From Streptomyces sp. PTY087I2 (GTDB lineage Bacteria; Actinomycetota; Actinomycetes; Streptomycetales; Streptomycetaceae): a stretch of DNA of 64,000 nucleotides. A model generated the notes under the pieces. It saw only the letters and a program-made list of their open reading frames with translations. It did not search any database and was not told the origin of the DNA. The stretch lies in contig NZ_LZRD01000009.1 of the NCBI RefSeq assembly GCF_001687325.1, forward strand, positions 62,001 to 126,000, read 5' to 3'. A program made the position numbers and the translations under genes. The stretch's first letter is position 1, and each line of letters begins with the position of its first letter. This document shows, in pieces, positions 56,554 to 64,000 of this stretch.

Positions 56554-56662
56554 GGGGACCGTCCTTCCATACCGCACTCGCGCACTGTGGGTGGCTGACT
56601 ATCGGGCTGACAAAGATCGGCCCCGCCTGCGTACAGACGGGGCCGACAGTACAAGGATCCGG

Positions 56663-57178
56663 TCAGGCCGGGAGAACGACGACGAAGCGCTGCGGCTCCT
56701 CGCCCTCCGACTCGCTCCGGAGACCGGCCGCGGCGATCGCGTCGTGCACGACCTTGCGCTCGAACGGCGTCATCGGGTCCAGCTTCACCGGCTCGCCCGT
56801 GCTCTTGACCTCGTTCGCGGCCTTGGCACCCAGCTCCGCGAGGACCGCGCGCTTCTTGGCCCGGAAGCCGCCGATGTCCAGCATCAGACGGCTGCGGTCG
56901 CCGGTTTCCCGGTGGACGGCCAGCCGCGTCAGCTCCTGGAGCGCCTCCAGGACCTCACCGTCGCGGCCCACGAGCTTCTGAAGGTCACGCGGCGATTCGC
57001 TGATGATCGACACCGCGGCCCGGTCCGCCTCGACGTCCATGTCGATGTCGCCGTCGAGATCGGCGATGTCGAGCAGTCCCTCGAGGTAGTCGGCCGCGAT
57101 CTCGCCCTCCTGCTCCAGGCGGGTCAGGGTGTCGCTGCCCGCCTCAGCGGCGGCCGTGGAGGTGGTGCCTTCCGTCAC
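56663..57178 (-). CDS. jag: Jag/KhpB RNA-binding protein (KH-R3H)
   Basis: 171 residues. Acidic arm, then a KH domain (about 60-105; SPRDLQKLVGRDGEVLEALQEL) and an R3H domain with MTPFERKVVHDAIAAAGLRSESEGEEPQRFVVV. It binds RNA together with KhpA and influences cell-wall elongation. GTG 57178 follows GGAG. Starts 14 bp after the yidC stop, so co-transcribed. Confidence 0.94.
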   Translation of the reverse strand: MTEGTTSTAAAEAGSDTLTRLEQEGEIAADYLEGLLDIADLDGDIDMDVEADRAAVSIISESPRDLQKLVGRDGEVLEALQELTRLAVHRETGDRSRLMLDIGGFRAKKRAVLAELGAKAANEVKSTGEPVKLDPMTPFERKVVHDAIAAAGLRSESEGEEPQRFVVVLPA

Positions 57179-57192
57179 GGATGGACTCCTTC

Positions 57193-58458
57193 TTACTTCT
57201 TGGACGGGTGCTTGGGCCGCTGCGGACCCTTGCGCTGCCCGGACTTGGCTTGGCGTGAGGAGCCGGAGGCGGGCTTGCCCGCCGACTTCGGCTTGCTGTC
57301 CTGCGGTGCGTCCTGCTTCTCGAGCGAGGTCTTGGAGCCGGCTGCCGCGGACTCCGTGTCCTTGGCACCCGCCGTCGCGTGACCGGCCGTCTGGCGCTTC
57401 GCCTTGGTCTGGCGCTTGGGCTGCTGGCGCTTGTGCGCCTGGCCGCCCTCGGCGTCGGCCGCGGCGGTCTCGCTCTTCGCCACCGTGCCGTCCTCCTGGG
57501 CCGCGAGACCCAGCTTGCCGAGACCGGTGATGAACTTGCGCTCGATGTCGTTGCGGTCGGAGCCCTTGGCGACGATCGCCTTGACCATCTTGCGCCGGGT
57601 ACGGCCGCGCACCTCGCCGTGGGAGGTCACGCTCTTGAGCACCCGCTGGAGGTAGGCGTCCTGCGCCTTGCTGCCCGGCGTCGGGTTCTGGTTGATCACG
57701 TACATCTGCTGACCCATGGTCCAGACGTTGGTGGTCAGCCAGTAGACGAGGACACCGACGGGGAAGTTGATGCCCATCACGGCGAAGATGACCGGGAAGA
57801 TGTACATCAGCATCTTCTGCTGCTGCATGTACGGGGTCTTCACCGTCAGGTCGACGTTCTTCGTCATCAGCTGGCGCTGGGTGAAGAACTGCGAGGCCGA
57901 CATCAGCACGATCATGATCGCGGTGACGATCCGGACGTCCGTCAGGGACGCGTCCAGCGAGGTGACCTTCTCGACGCTGTCCGTGAACTTCGCGGCCAGC
58001 GGGGCACCGAAGATGTGCGCCTGACGCGCGCTGTCCAGCAGGTCCTGGTTGATCGCGCCGATCTTCTTGCCCGAGGCGATGGACGACAGCACGTGGTACA
58101 GGGCGAAGAAGAACGGGGACTGCGCCAGGATCGGAAGGCACGAGGAGAGCGGGTTGGTGCCCGTCTCCTTGTACAGCTTCATCATCTCTTCGGACTGACG
58201 CTGCTTGTCGTTCTTGTAGCGCTCCTGGATCGCCTTCATCTTCGGCTGGAGCACCTGCATATTGCGGGTCGACTTGATCTGCTTCACGAAGAGCGGGATC
58301 AGGCAGATCCGGATCAGCACCACCAGGGACACGATCGACAGGCCCCAGGCCCATCCGGAGTCATCGCCGAAGAGCGCTCCGTAGACCTTGTGGAACTGGA
58401 CGATGATCCATGAAACAGGTGTGGTGATAAAGCTGAACAGACTGGCAATCGTGTCCAC
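57193..58458 (-). CDS. yidC: membrane protein insertase YidC
   Basis: 421 residues, Oxa1/YidC type without the large periplasmic domain of proteobacteria. Five hydrophobic segments; [23 protein letters not shown] carries the conserved hydrophilic-groove arginine ([10 protein letters not shown]), followed by the cytoplasmic helical hairpin and the [16 protein letters not shown] signature. The last 110 residues are Lys/Ala/Gln-rich and disordered, for ribosome binding. GTG 58458. Lies 3 bp after the yidD stop. Confidence 0.96.
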   Translation of the reverse strand: MDTIASLFSFITTPVSWIIVQFHKVYGALFGDDSGWAWGLSIVSLVVLIRICLIPLFVKQIKSTRNMQVLQPKMKAIQERYKNDKQRQSEEMMKLYKETGTNPLSSCLPILAQSPFFFALYHVLSSIASGKKIGAINQDLLDSARQAHIFGAPLAAKFTDSVEKVTSLDASLTDVRIVTAIMIVLMSASQFFTQRQLMTKNVDLTVKTPYMQQQKMLMYIFPVIFAVMGINFPVGVLVYWLTTNVWTMGQQMYVINQNPTPGSKAQDAYLQRVLKSVTSHGEVRGRTRRKMVKAIVAKGSDRNDIERKFITGLGKLGLAAQEDGTVAKSETAAADAEGGQAHKRQQPKRQTKAKRQTAGHATAGAKDTESAAAGSKTSLEKQDAPQDSKPKSAGKPASGSSRQAKSGQRKGPQRPKHPSKK

Positions 58459-58461
58459 TAA

Positions 58462-58821
58462 TCAGGCTCCTTGAGCATTGGGCGAGGTCTCTGCGGCCGG
58501 GCTCGGAGGTTCGGAGACCGACCCCCCGGACGGCACTTCAGCGGCGGACTCCCCGCCCTTTTCACCGCGCAGGGCGTTGCGCAGCAGCTCGTGCCACCGC
58601 GGACGCTTACGAGGCGGAACATGATCCACACCACCGGGTGACCACGGATTGCACCGCAGGATGCGCCAAGCGGTCAGCGCCGTTCCCTTGATGGCACCGT
58701 GCCTGTCGATCGACGTATATCCATAGTGGGAACACGACGGGTAATACCGGCAGACAGGCCCGAGGAGTGGACTGATCGTCCACTGGTACAGCTTGATGAG
58801 AGCAAGCAGCGGGTACTTCAT
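58462..58821 (-). CDS. yidD: membrane protein insertion efficiency factor YidD
   Basis: 119 residues. [32 protein letters not shown] is the YidD signature, identified by [16 protein letters not shown] with its cysteines, followed by [16 protein letters not shown]-terminal Ser/Pro-rich tail is lineage-specific. ATG 58821 overlaps the rnpA stop by 4 bp (ATGA). Helps YidC insert membrane proteins. Confidence 0.95.
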   Translation of the reverse strand: MKYPLLALIKLYQWTISPLLGPVCRYYPSCSHYGYTSIDRHGAIKGTALTAWRILRCNPWSPGGVDHVPPRKRPRWHELLRNALRGEKGGESAAEVPSGGSVSEPPSPAAETSPNAQGA

Positions 58822-59189
58822 CGCGCGCCCCCTCCCAGCAGCCGCTGAAGAGCGGCATCCAGGTCTCGGGCCAGCTGTGCATGATCGGCGTCGCCCGCAC
58901 CGGGCAGCGCCCGTACGACAACAAGGCTACCGGGGGGCAGCTGAGCCAGCCGGTCGCGGACCAGGTGGCGAAGCTTCCGCTTCACCGCGGTGCGCACGAC
59001 GGCGCCCCCCACAGCCTTGCTGACAACGAAACCCGCACGCGGCGGGGGAACAGTCTCCCCCGTCACGTGCGGGTCCGTTGCACCGCTGCGTAGATGGACG
59101 ACGAGCAGCGGACGTCCGGCTCGACGTCCTCGTCGTACCGCGGTCGCGAAGTCCTCGCGCCGCCTCAGCCGATTCTCGGTAGGCAGCAC
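58818..59189 (-). CDS. rnpA: ribonuclease P protein component
   Basis: 123 residues. [22 protein letters not shown] at the start, and [24 protein letters not shown], the RNR-type basic helix, are the RnpA signature. It binds the RNase P RNA and assists 5' maturation of tRNA. GTG 59189 gives the usual [10 protein letters not shown] start; the ribosome site is weak. Overlaps yidD and lies 19 bp after rpmH. Confidence 0.95.
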   Translation of the reverse strand: MLPTENRLRRREDFATAVRRGRRAGRPLLVVHLRSGATDPHVTGETVPPPRAGFVVSKAVGGAVVRTAVKRKLRHLVRDRLAQLPPGSLVVVRALPGAGDADHAQLARDLDAALQRLLGGGAR

Positions 59190-59208
59190 GGCATGGACCT
59201 GTGAGCGA

Positions 59209-59346
59209 TCAGGCGGACAGGCTGCTGCGGCCCTTGCCGCGGCGGTTCGCGAGGATCGCACGGCCGGCACGGGTACGCATGCGCAGACGGAAGCCGTGGG
59301 TCTTGGCGCGACGGCGGTTGTTCGGCTGGAAGGTGCGCTTGCTCAC
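59209..59346 (-). CDS. rpmH: 50S ribosomal protein bL34
   Basis: 45 residues, start [20 protein letters not shown], the textbook L34 sequence, ending GRSSLSA. GTG 59346 follows GGAGCCCCCGA. First gene of the rpmH-rnpA-yidD-yidC-jag-rsmG series, divergent from dnaA. Confidence 0.97.
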
Positions 59347-59727
59347 TCGGGGGCTCCAGAAATGATTCGTGTCTTGGCGGGACATCGCCTGGCTGTCACC
59401 GTGCGCCCACGAGGAACTCGCGTAAACGCCTTAGTGCACCGCTTCACAATCACAGATCGTGATCTTTGCCCATCGGAGGCAGGCGGCAGCAGCCATCGAC
59501 AACTCGACCTGGTCACGGTACGCGCGGCTACGCCATCCGGTCAAACCGGCTCCGTGCGACCCCCCATTGTGCACAGCCTGTGGACAACAACTTGAACCGC
59601 GCGGGTCGGCCTGACTACCGTGGCTGAACTCCGGTTCTTTTCCTTCCCGACTGCCGGGCCTCACCCATCCCGACCCATCCCGTCCCGAGAACCACACATT
59701 CGTGGGACATGCGAGAGAGCGTGCCTT
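59347..59727. other. rpmH-dnaA intergenic region
   Basis: 381 bp containing the divergent promoters of rpmH and dnaA. Two DnaA boxes, TTGTGCACA (59567-59575) and TGTGGACAA (59579-59587), lie about 140-160 bp before dnaA and would let DnaA control its own gene. No separate gene is credible here. Confidence 0.75.
59567..59587. promoter_or_regulatory. two DnaA boxes in the dnaA promoter region
   Basis: TTGTGCACA (one mismatch) and an exact TGTGGACAA, 3 bp apart and inverted with respect to each other. Such a pair is reported at the Streptomyces dnaA promoter and linked to autoregulation. Confidence 0.8.
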
Positions 59728-61620
59728 GTGGCTGACGTACCTGCCGATCTTGCCGCAGTGTGGCCGCGAGTGCTGGAACAACTCCTCGGGGAGGGCCAGC
59801 AGGGCATCGAGCCGAAGGACAAGCAGTGGATCGAACGCTGCCAGCCGCTGGCACTCGTCGCCGACACCGCGCTGCTGGCCGTCCCCAATGAATGGGGCAA
59901 GCGCGTCCTGGAGGGCCGGCTCGCACCGCTCATCAGCGAGACGCTGACCCGCGAGTGCGGCCGCCCCATCCGGATCGCGATCACCGTCGACGACTCCGCG
60001 GGCGAACCGCCCGCCCCGCCGGCACCCCCGATGCACCAGTCGCACCAGTCGCATCAGTCGCACGGAAGCCAGCAGGACCACCGCTACCCGGCGCCGCCGC
60101 GCGACGACGCGCCCCGGGGCGACGCGTACGACGGATACGGGCACCGGCCCTCCGACGACGGTATGCCGACGGCCCGGCCGGCCTACCCCGACTACCAGCA
60201 GCAGCGCCCGGAGCCCGGCGCCTGGCCGCGTACCCAGGAGGACCTCTCCTGGCAGCAGCCGCGGCACAGTGCGTACCAGGACCGCGAGCAGCCCGCCGGT
60301 GAGCCGTACCGCGAGAGCGAGGCGTACCGGGAGAGCGAGCAGTACCGGGAACAGCCCGCCGAGCAGTGGCGCGAGCCGTACGGAACCGGGCGTCCGCAGC
60401 AGCCGGGCCACGACTACCGGTCGCAGCCGCCCGAGCACCAGGGGTACGAACAGCAGCGCCCCGACCGGCAGGACCAGCAGCCGCAGCACCGCCCGACCGG
60501 TCCGGGCCACAGCCCCGGGCGCACCGGCGGCTCGGTCCCCGGTCCGATGGGCGCCCAGCCGGCCCCCGCACCGGGCCCCGGCGAGCCGCACGCCCGGCTG
60601 AACCCGAAGTACCTCTTCGACACCTTCGTCATCGGGGCGTCCAACCGGTTCGCGCACGCCGCGGCCGTCGCGGTGGCCGAGGCGCCCGCGAAGGCGTACA
60701 ACCCCCTCTTCATCTACGGGGAGTCGGGGCTCGGCAAGACCCACCTGCTGCACGCCATCGGGCACTACGCGCGGAGCCTCTACCCGGGGACCCGGGTGCG
60801 GTACGTGAGCTCGGAGGAGTTCACCAACGAGTTCATCAACTCGATCCGCGACGGGAAGGGCGACACCTTCCGCAAGCGCTACCGCGACGTGGACATCCTG
60901 CTGGTCGACGACATCCAGTTCCTGGCGAGCAAGGAGTCGACGCAGGAGGAGTTCTTCCACACCTTCAATACGCTGCACAACGCGAACAAGCAGATCGTGC
61001 TCTCCTCGGACCGGCCGCCCAAGCAGCTGGTGACGCTGGAGGACCGGCTGCGCAACCGCTTCGAGTGGGGTCTGACGACCGACGTCCAGCCGCCCGAGCT
61101 GGAGACCCGGATCGCGATCCTCCGGAAGAAGGCGGTGCAGGAGCAGCTCAACGCCCCGCCGGAGGTACTGGAGTTCATCGCCTCGCGGATCTCGCGCAAC
61201 ATCCGTGAGCTGGAGGGCGCCCTGATCCGGGTGACCGCCTTCGCCTCGCTGAACCGGCAGCCGGTCGACCTCGGGCTGACCGAGATCGTCCTCAAGGATC
61301 TGATCCCGGGCGGCGAGGAGTCGGCCCCGGAGATCACGGCGCCGGCCATCATGGCGGCCACCGCGGACTACTTCGGGCTCACCGTCGACGACCTCTGCGG
61401 ATCCTCGCGCAGCCGGGTCCTGGTGACGGCGCGCCAGATCGCCATGTATCTGTGCCGTGAGCTGACCGACCTCTCGCTGCCGAAGATCGGTGCGCAGTTC
61501 GGCGGCCGCGACCATACGACGGTGATGCACGCGGACCGGAAGATCCGGGCGCTGATGGCGGAGCGCCGCTCCATCTACAACCAGGTCACCGAGCTGACCA
61601 ACCGCATCAAGAACGGCTGA
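59728..61620 (+). CDS. dnaA: chromosomal replication initiator DnaA
   Basis: 630 residues. Domain I (1-88) begins [20 protein letters not shown]; domain II (about 90-290) is a long Gln/Pro/Tyr/Arg/His-rich linker with short HQS and YRES repeats, as in Streptomyces; domain III has Walker A GESGLGKT (331-338) and Walker [10 protein letters not shown]; domain IV ends [16 protein letters not shown], the DnaA-box-binding signature. GTG 59728 follows GAGAGAG. It binds oriC directly downstream. Confidence 0.97.
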   Translation: MADVPADLAAVWPRVLEQLLGEGQQGIEPKDKQWIERCQPLALVADTALLAVPNEWGKRVLEGRLAPLISETLTRECGRPIRIAITVDDSAGEPPAPPAPPMHQSHQSHQSHGSQQDHRYPAPPRDDAPRGDAYDGYGHRPSDDGMPTARPAYPDYQQQRPEPGAWPRTQEDLSWQQPRHSAYQDREQPAGEPYRESEAYRESEQYREQPAEQWREPYGTGRPQQPGHDYRSQPPEHQGYEQQRPDRQDQQPQHRPTGPGHSPGRTGGSVPGPMGAQPAPAPGPGEPHARLNPKYLFDTFVIGASNRFAHAAAVAVAEAPAKAYNPLFIYGESGLGKTHLLHAIGHYARSLYPGTRVRYVSSEEFTNEFINSIRDGKGDTFRKRYRDVDILLVDDIQFLASKESTQEEFFHTFNTLHNANKQIVLSSDRPPKQLVTLEDRLRNRFEWGLTTDVQPPELETRIAILRKKAVQEQLNAPPEVLEFIASRISRNIRELEGALIRVTAFASLNRQPVDLGLTEIVLKDLIPGGEESAPEITAPAIMAATADYFGLTVDDLCGSSRSRVLVTARQIAMYLCRELTDLSLPKIGAQFGGRDHTTVMHADRKIRALMAERRSIYNQVTELTNRIKNG

Positions 61621-61641
61621 CGAAGCTCTCTCAAGGCGTCT

Positions 61642-61685
61642 AAGGCGCCTCGCACCGACCTCCCACGGTCCGCGCGAGGCGCCTT
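61642..61685 (+). terminator. dnaA terminator
   Basis: Perfect 12-bp arms AAGGCGCCTCGC / GCGAGGCGCCTT with a 20-base loop, followed by TTT, 22 bp after the dnaA stop. Confidence 0.85.
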
Positions 61686-62259
61686 TTGTCGTTCCCAGAG
61701 GGCCCCGGGAGCCGTCGCAGCAGTCTCCTCCGCACCCCCACTGTTCGAATACGGGCAGCTCAGAGGCCCTTCTCCACAGATGTGCGGGAAATCTTCCGTC
61801 CACAGCCTGGGGACCGGGAAGTTGTCCATATTGCGTCCACAGGACCTGCTGCCGATACTCCATCAGGCCAGGTCACATGGTTGGGGATTTGTGGCCAACG
61901 ATGATCCACAGCCTGTGGACAGAATCTTCGTCCACAGAGGGTCGTCGACGTTGTCCACCGGCGGCCCACAGGCTGGACGGTGTTGTCCCCAGCTTCGCCC
62001 TGCTTCTCCACACCTCTGTCCACTGTTCGGCAACGCAACACACGCTCTCACCGCCCGGAGTGAAAGGCGTCACACCAAGGTGCTGGGTTGGGCTGTGGGG
62101 AACAGGGGTAAAGCTGGGGACAGGTCTGGGGAGAAGTGGCCCCCTCCTGTGCATCGGGTGTGCAGAACTTTCGTCCGTCCACAGAAGGCCCGGGTTGTCC
62201 ACGGGTGCCACCCACAGGACCGGTGGACAAAAAACAGTCGCTGACCTGCGCAAACGACG

Positions 62260-62297
62260 TTATCCACGGTATCCACAAGGCCTACTACTACTACCAC
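62260..62297. promoter_or_regulatory. DnaA-trio-like unwinding element
   Basis: Two head-to-tail DnaA boxes TTATCCACG (62260-62268) and GTATCCACA (62269-62277), a short AGGC spacer, then CTA repeated four times (62282-62293) and a CCA. On the other strand this is the 3'-GAT repeat of the DnaA-trio known from B. subtilis. Confidence 0.65.
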
Positions 62298-62512
62298 CCA
62301 GAGTTAGCCAGGAATCCGCTTCGAAGTGGGGCCTGTGTACAACTCGACCGTCGACCGCCGCGAACCTCTTGGCCCGACTTGACCCCGAGCAGCAACGGCT
62401 GTCGGTGCCGTACGTCAGACTGGACCCCGGAGCATCCGCCGCCTCGGCAGCGGACTCCGTCCAGACGACGAAGGCCAGCAGGGCGAGCGAGCAACAGCAG
62501 GAGGCGGTTCCG

Positions 62513-63643
62513 GTGAAGATCCGGGTGGAGCGCGATGTACTCGCGGAGGCGGTGGCCTGGGTGGCCCGCAGCCTCCCGGCCCGTCCGCCGGCGCCCGTTC
62601 TCGCGGGCCTTCTGCTGAAGGCCGAGGACGGGGCTCTCAGCTTCTCCAGCTTCGACTACGAGGTCTCCGCAAGGGTCTCCGTCGACGCGGAGATCGACGA
62701 GGACGGCACGGTGCTCGTCTCCGGCCGGCTGCTCGCCGACATCTGCCGTGCTCTTCCCAACCGCCCGGTGGAGATCTCCACCGACGGTGTGCGGGCCACG
62801 GTCGTCTGCGGCTCCTCCCGCTTCACCCTCCACACACTGCCTGTGGAGGAGTACCCCGCGCTGCCGCAGATGCCGACCGCCACGGGCACCGTCCCTGGTG
62901 AGGTCTTCGCCTCGGCCGCCGCCCAGGTCGCCATCGCCGCCGGCCGCGACGACACGCTGCCCGTGCTCACCGGTGTGCGGATCGAGATCGAGGGCGACAC
63001 GGTCACCCTCGCCTCCACCGACCGCTACCGCTTCGCGGTCCGCGAGTTCCTGTGGAAGCCGGAGAACGCCGACGCCTCCGCGGTCGCTCTGGTGCCCGCC
63101 AAGACGCTCCTGGACACCGCCAAGGCGCTCACCAGCGGTGACACGGTCACCCTGGCGCTCTCGGGCTCCGGCGCGGGCGAGGGCCTGATCGGTTTCGAGG
63201 GCGCCGGGCGCCGCACGACCACGCGGCTGCTCGAAGGCGACCTGCCGAAGTACCGCACGCTGTTCCCGACCGAGTTCAACTCCGTCGCGGTGATCGAGAC
63301 GGCCCCCTTCGTCGAGGCCGTCAAGCGCGTGGCCCTGGTCGCCGAGCGCAACACCCCCGTACGGCTCAGCTTCGAGCAGGGCGTCCTCATCCTGGAGGCC
63401 GGCTCCAGCGACGACGCACAGGCTGTGGAGCGGGTCGACGCGGTGCTGGAGGGCGACGACATCTCGATCGCCTTCAACCCGACGTTCCTGCTGGACGGGC
63501 TGAGCGCGATCGACTCCCCGGTCGCCCAGCTCTCGTTCACCACGTCCACCAAGCCCGCCCTGCTCAGCGGCCGCCCGGCCGTCGACGCCGAGGCGGACGA
63601 CGCGTACAAGTACCTGATCATGCCGGTGCGCCTCTCCGGCTGA
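62513..63643 (+). CDS. dnaN: DNA polymerase III beta sliding clamp
   Basis: 376 residues, three clamp domains, normal size. It begins VKIRVERDVLAEAVAWVARSLPARP; FDYEVSARVSVDAEI and FTLHTLPVEEYPALP are family features, and the C terminus ends YKYLIMPVRL, the P-loop of the protein-binding pocket. The dimer encircles DNA and tethers polymerase. GTG 62513 follows GGAGG. It is followed by a strong terminator. Confidence 0.97.
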   Translation: MKIRVERDVLAEAVAWVARSLPARPPAPVLAGLLLKAEDGALSFSSFDYEVSARVSVDAEIDEDGTVLVSGRLLADICRALPNRPVEISTDGVRATVVCGSSRFTLHTLPVEEYPALPQMPTATGTVPGEVFASAAAQVAIAAGRDDTLPVLTGVRIEIEGDTVTLASTDRYRFAVREFLWKPENADASAVALVPAKTLLDTAKALTSGDTVTLALSGSGAGEGLIGFEGAGRRTTTRLLEGDLPKYRTLFPTEFNSVAVIETAPFVEAVKRVALVAERNTPVRLSFEQGVLILEAGSSDDAQAVERVDAVLEGDDISIAFNPTFLLDGLSAIDSPVAQLSFTTSTKPALLSGRPAVDAEADDAYKYLIMPVRLSG

Positions 63644-63690
63644 TCCCGCGTCCCCCGCCCGATCGGGGGACGTTCTCCGCGGCAGTTTCC

Positions 63691-63722
63691 GGCGGGCCCG
63701 CTCGGCGCGGAGCGGGCCCGCC
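63691..63722 (+). terminator. dnaN terminator
   Basis: Perfect 13-bp arms (63691-63703, 63710-63722) with a 6-base loop, 47 bp after the dnaN stop. Confidence 0.85.
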
Positions 63723-63804
63723 GCGCTGTCCCCGGCCGGGCGTAGGCTCGGTCGTGGGTGCAAACGCCCCGACGCTTATCGCCACGACGCTTAAGGAATC
63801 TCTG

Positions 63805-64000
63805 ATGGAGCTCGGTCTCGTCGGCCTCGGCAAGATGGGCGGCAACATGCGCGAGCGCATCCGCCGCGCAGGCCACACCGTCATCGGTTACGACCGCAAC
63901 CCGGATGTCGCCGATGTCCACAGTCTCGAAGAGCTTGTGGGCAAGCTGAAGGGCCCGCGGGTCGTCTGGGTCATGGTTCCGGCCGGTGCCGCGACCCAGT
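63805..64000 (+). CDS. gnd: 6-phosphogluconate dehydrogenase (5' end only)
   Basis: First 65 codons. MELGLVGLGKMGGNM is the NADP-binding Rossmann start of 6-phosphogluconate dehydrogenases, followed by HTVIGYDRN and VWVMVPAG. It oxidises 6-phosphogluconate to ribulose-5-phosphate in the pentose phosphate pathway. ATG 63805 follows AAGGA. The 'decarboxylating' short (about 290-residue) type is usual after dnaN in Streptomyces, but the C terminus is outside the window. Confidence 0.9.
   Translation, partial: MELGLVGLGKMGGNMRERIRRAGHTVIGYDRNPDVADVHSLEELVGKLKGPRVVWVMVPAGAATQ

Larger units (their letters stand above)
61621..62512. other. oriC: dnaA-dnaN intergenic region: replication origin oriC
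   Basis: 892 bp with no credible gene, between dnaA and dnaN, the normal position of oriC in actinobacteria. It contains at least fifteen 9-mers within one or two mismatches of TTGTCCACA in both orientations, between about 61770 and 62277, for example TTGTCCACC (61951), TTGTCCACG (62195), TCGTCCACA (61928), TGTGGACAG (61914), GGTGGACAA (62222). At its dnaN side two abutting boxes are followed by a CTA repeat. Confidence 0.95.

Noticed and set aside
59431..61863. 810-residue minus-strand frame over dnaA and oriC
   Set aside because: Antisense shadow of dnaA extending across the origin; no family features.
61877..62512. Coding extension of dnaN upstream into oriC
   Set aside because: The open frame continues upstream by chance; GTG 62513 has the ribosome site and gives the conserved clamp start.

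Overview
The window is core chromosome from a high-GC actinomycete, almost certainly a Streptomyces. The evidence is the strong G/C third-position bias, frequent GTG starts, the sporulation genes ssgA/ssgR, a DnaA with a roughly 200-residue hydrophilic domain II, ten exact parS sites of the GTTTCACGTGAAAC type, and a gene order that matches, as I remember it, the S. coelicolor stretch from cydA to dnaA-dnaN. The window ends just past the replication origin.

Layout. 0-14 kb: start of cydA (cut by the left edge) behind an exact Rex operator, a HisC-type aminotransferase, a LacI-type regulator, a PPP-type phosphatase, small membrane proteins, a divergent HxlR/SnoaL-like pair, thiC under a TPP riboswitch, a YibE/F membrane protein, ssgA and its activator gene ssgR. 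14-24.5 kb: the most accessory-looking part, with a cystathionine gamma-lyase-like enzyme, a Nudix hydrolase, two GNAT proteins, a divergent MFS/MarR pair, and a cluster of one serine beta-lactamase-like hydrolase and three alpha/beta hydrolases, the last coupled to a TetR gene. 24.5-30 kb: dnaB, a MATE exporter and the rpsF-ssb-rpsR-rplI operon. 30-48 kb: cell-envelope genes (FemX-like transferase with an alanine-racemase-like protein, a GT87-like membrane protein, a class A PBP, a DUF6049-like protein, MurJ and a pseudokinase), with a PadR regulator, inositol-phosphate synthase, an MFS protein and the CCA-adding enzyme. 49-52 kb: sigM-like ECF sigma factor, anti-sigma factor, trxB, trxA. 52-64 kb: parB, parA, rsmG, jag, yidC, yidD, rnpA and rpmH on the minus strand, then dnaA, oriC, dnaN and the start of gnd on the plus strand.

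How it works together. The right end is a replication, segregation and membrane-insertion module: DnaA acts at the DnaA-box field between dnaA and dnaN, and ParA/ParB act on the parS sites spread over the 46 kb to the left. Six of the ten parS sites lie between convergent genes, often inside long palindromes that also look like terminators; the other four overlap coding sequence. The middle of the window supplies cell-wall precursor flipping and branching plus a thiol/envelope stress regulon.

I saw no insertion sequence, prophage, CRISPR array, tRNA or rRNA gene. I did not find a clearly new defence or mobile system. The most interesting signals are non-coding: a DnaA-trio-like tract in oriC, a DnaA-box cluster upstream of dnaB, the parS/terminator arrangement, and a 33-bp palindrome over the padR promoter. 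All product names come from reading motifs in the translated sequence; no database search was run.
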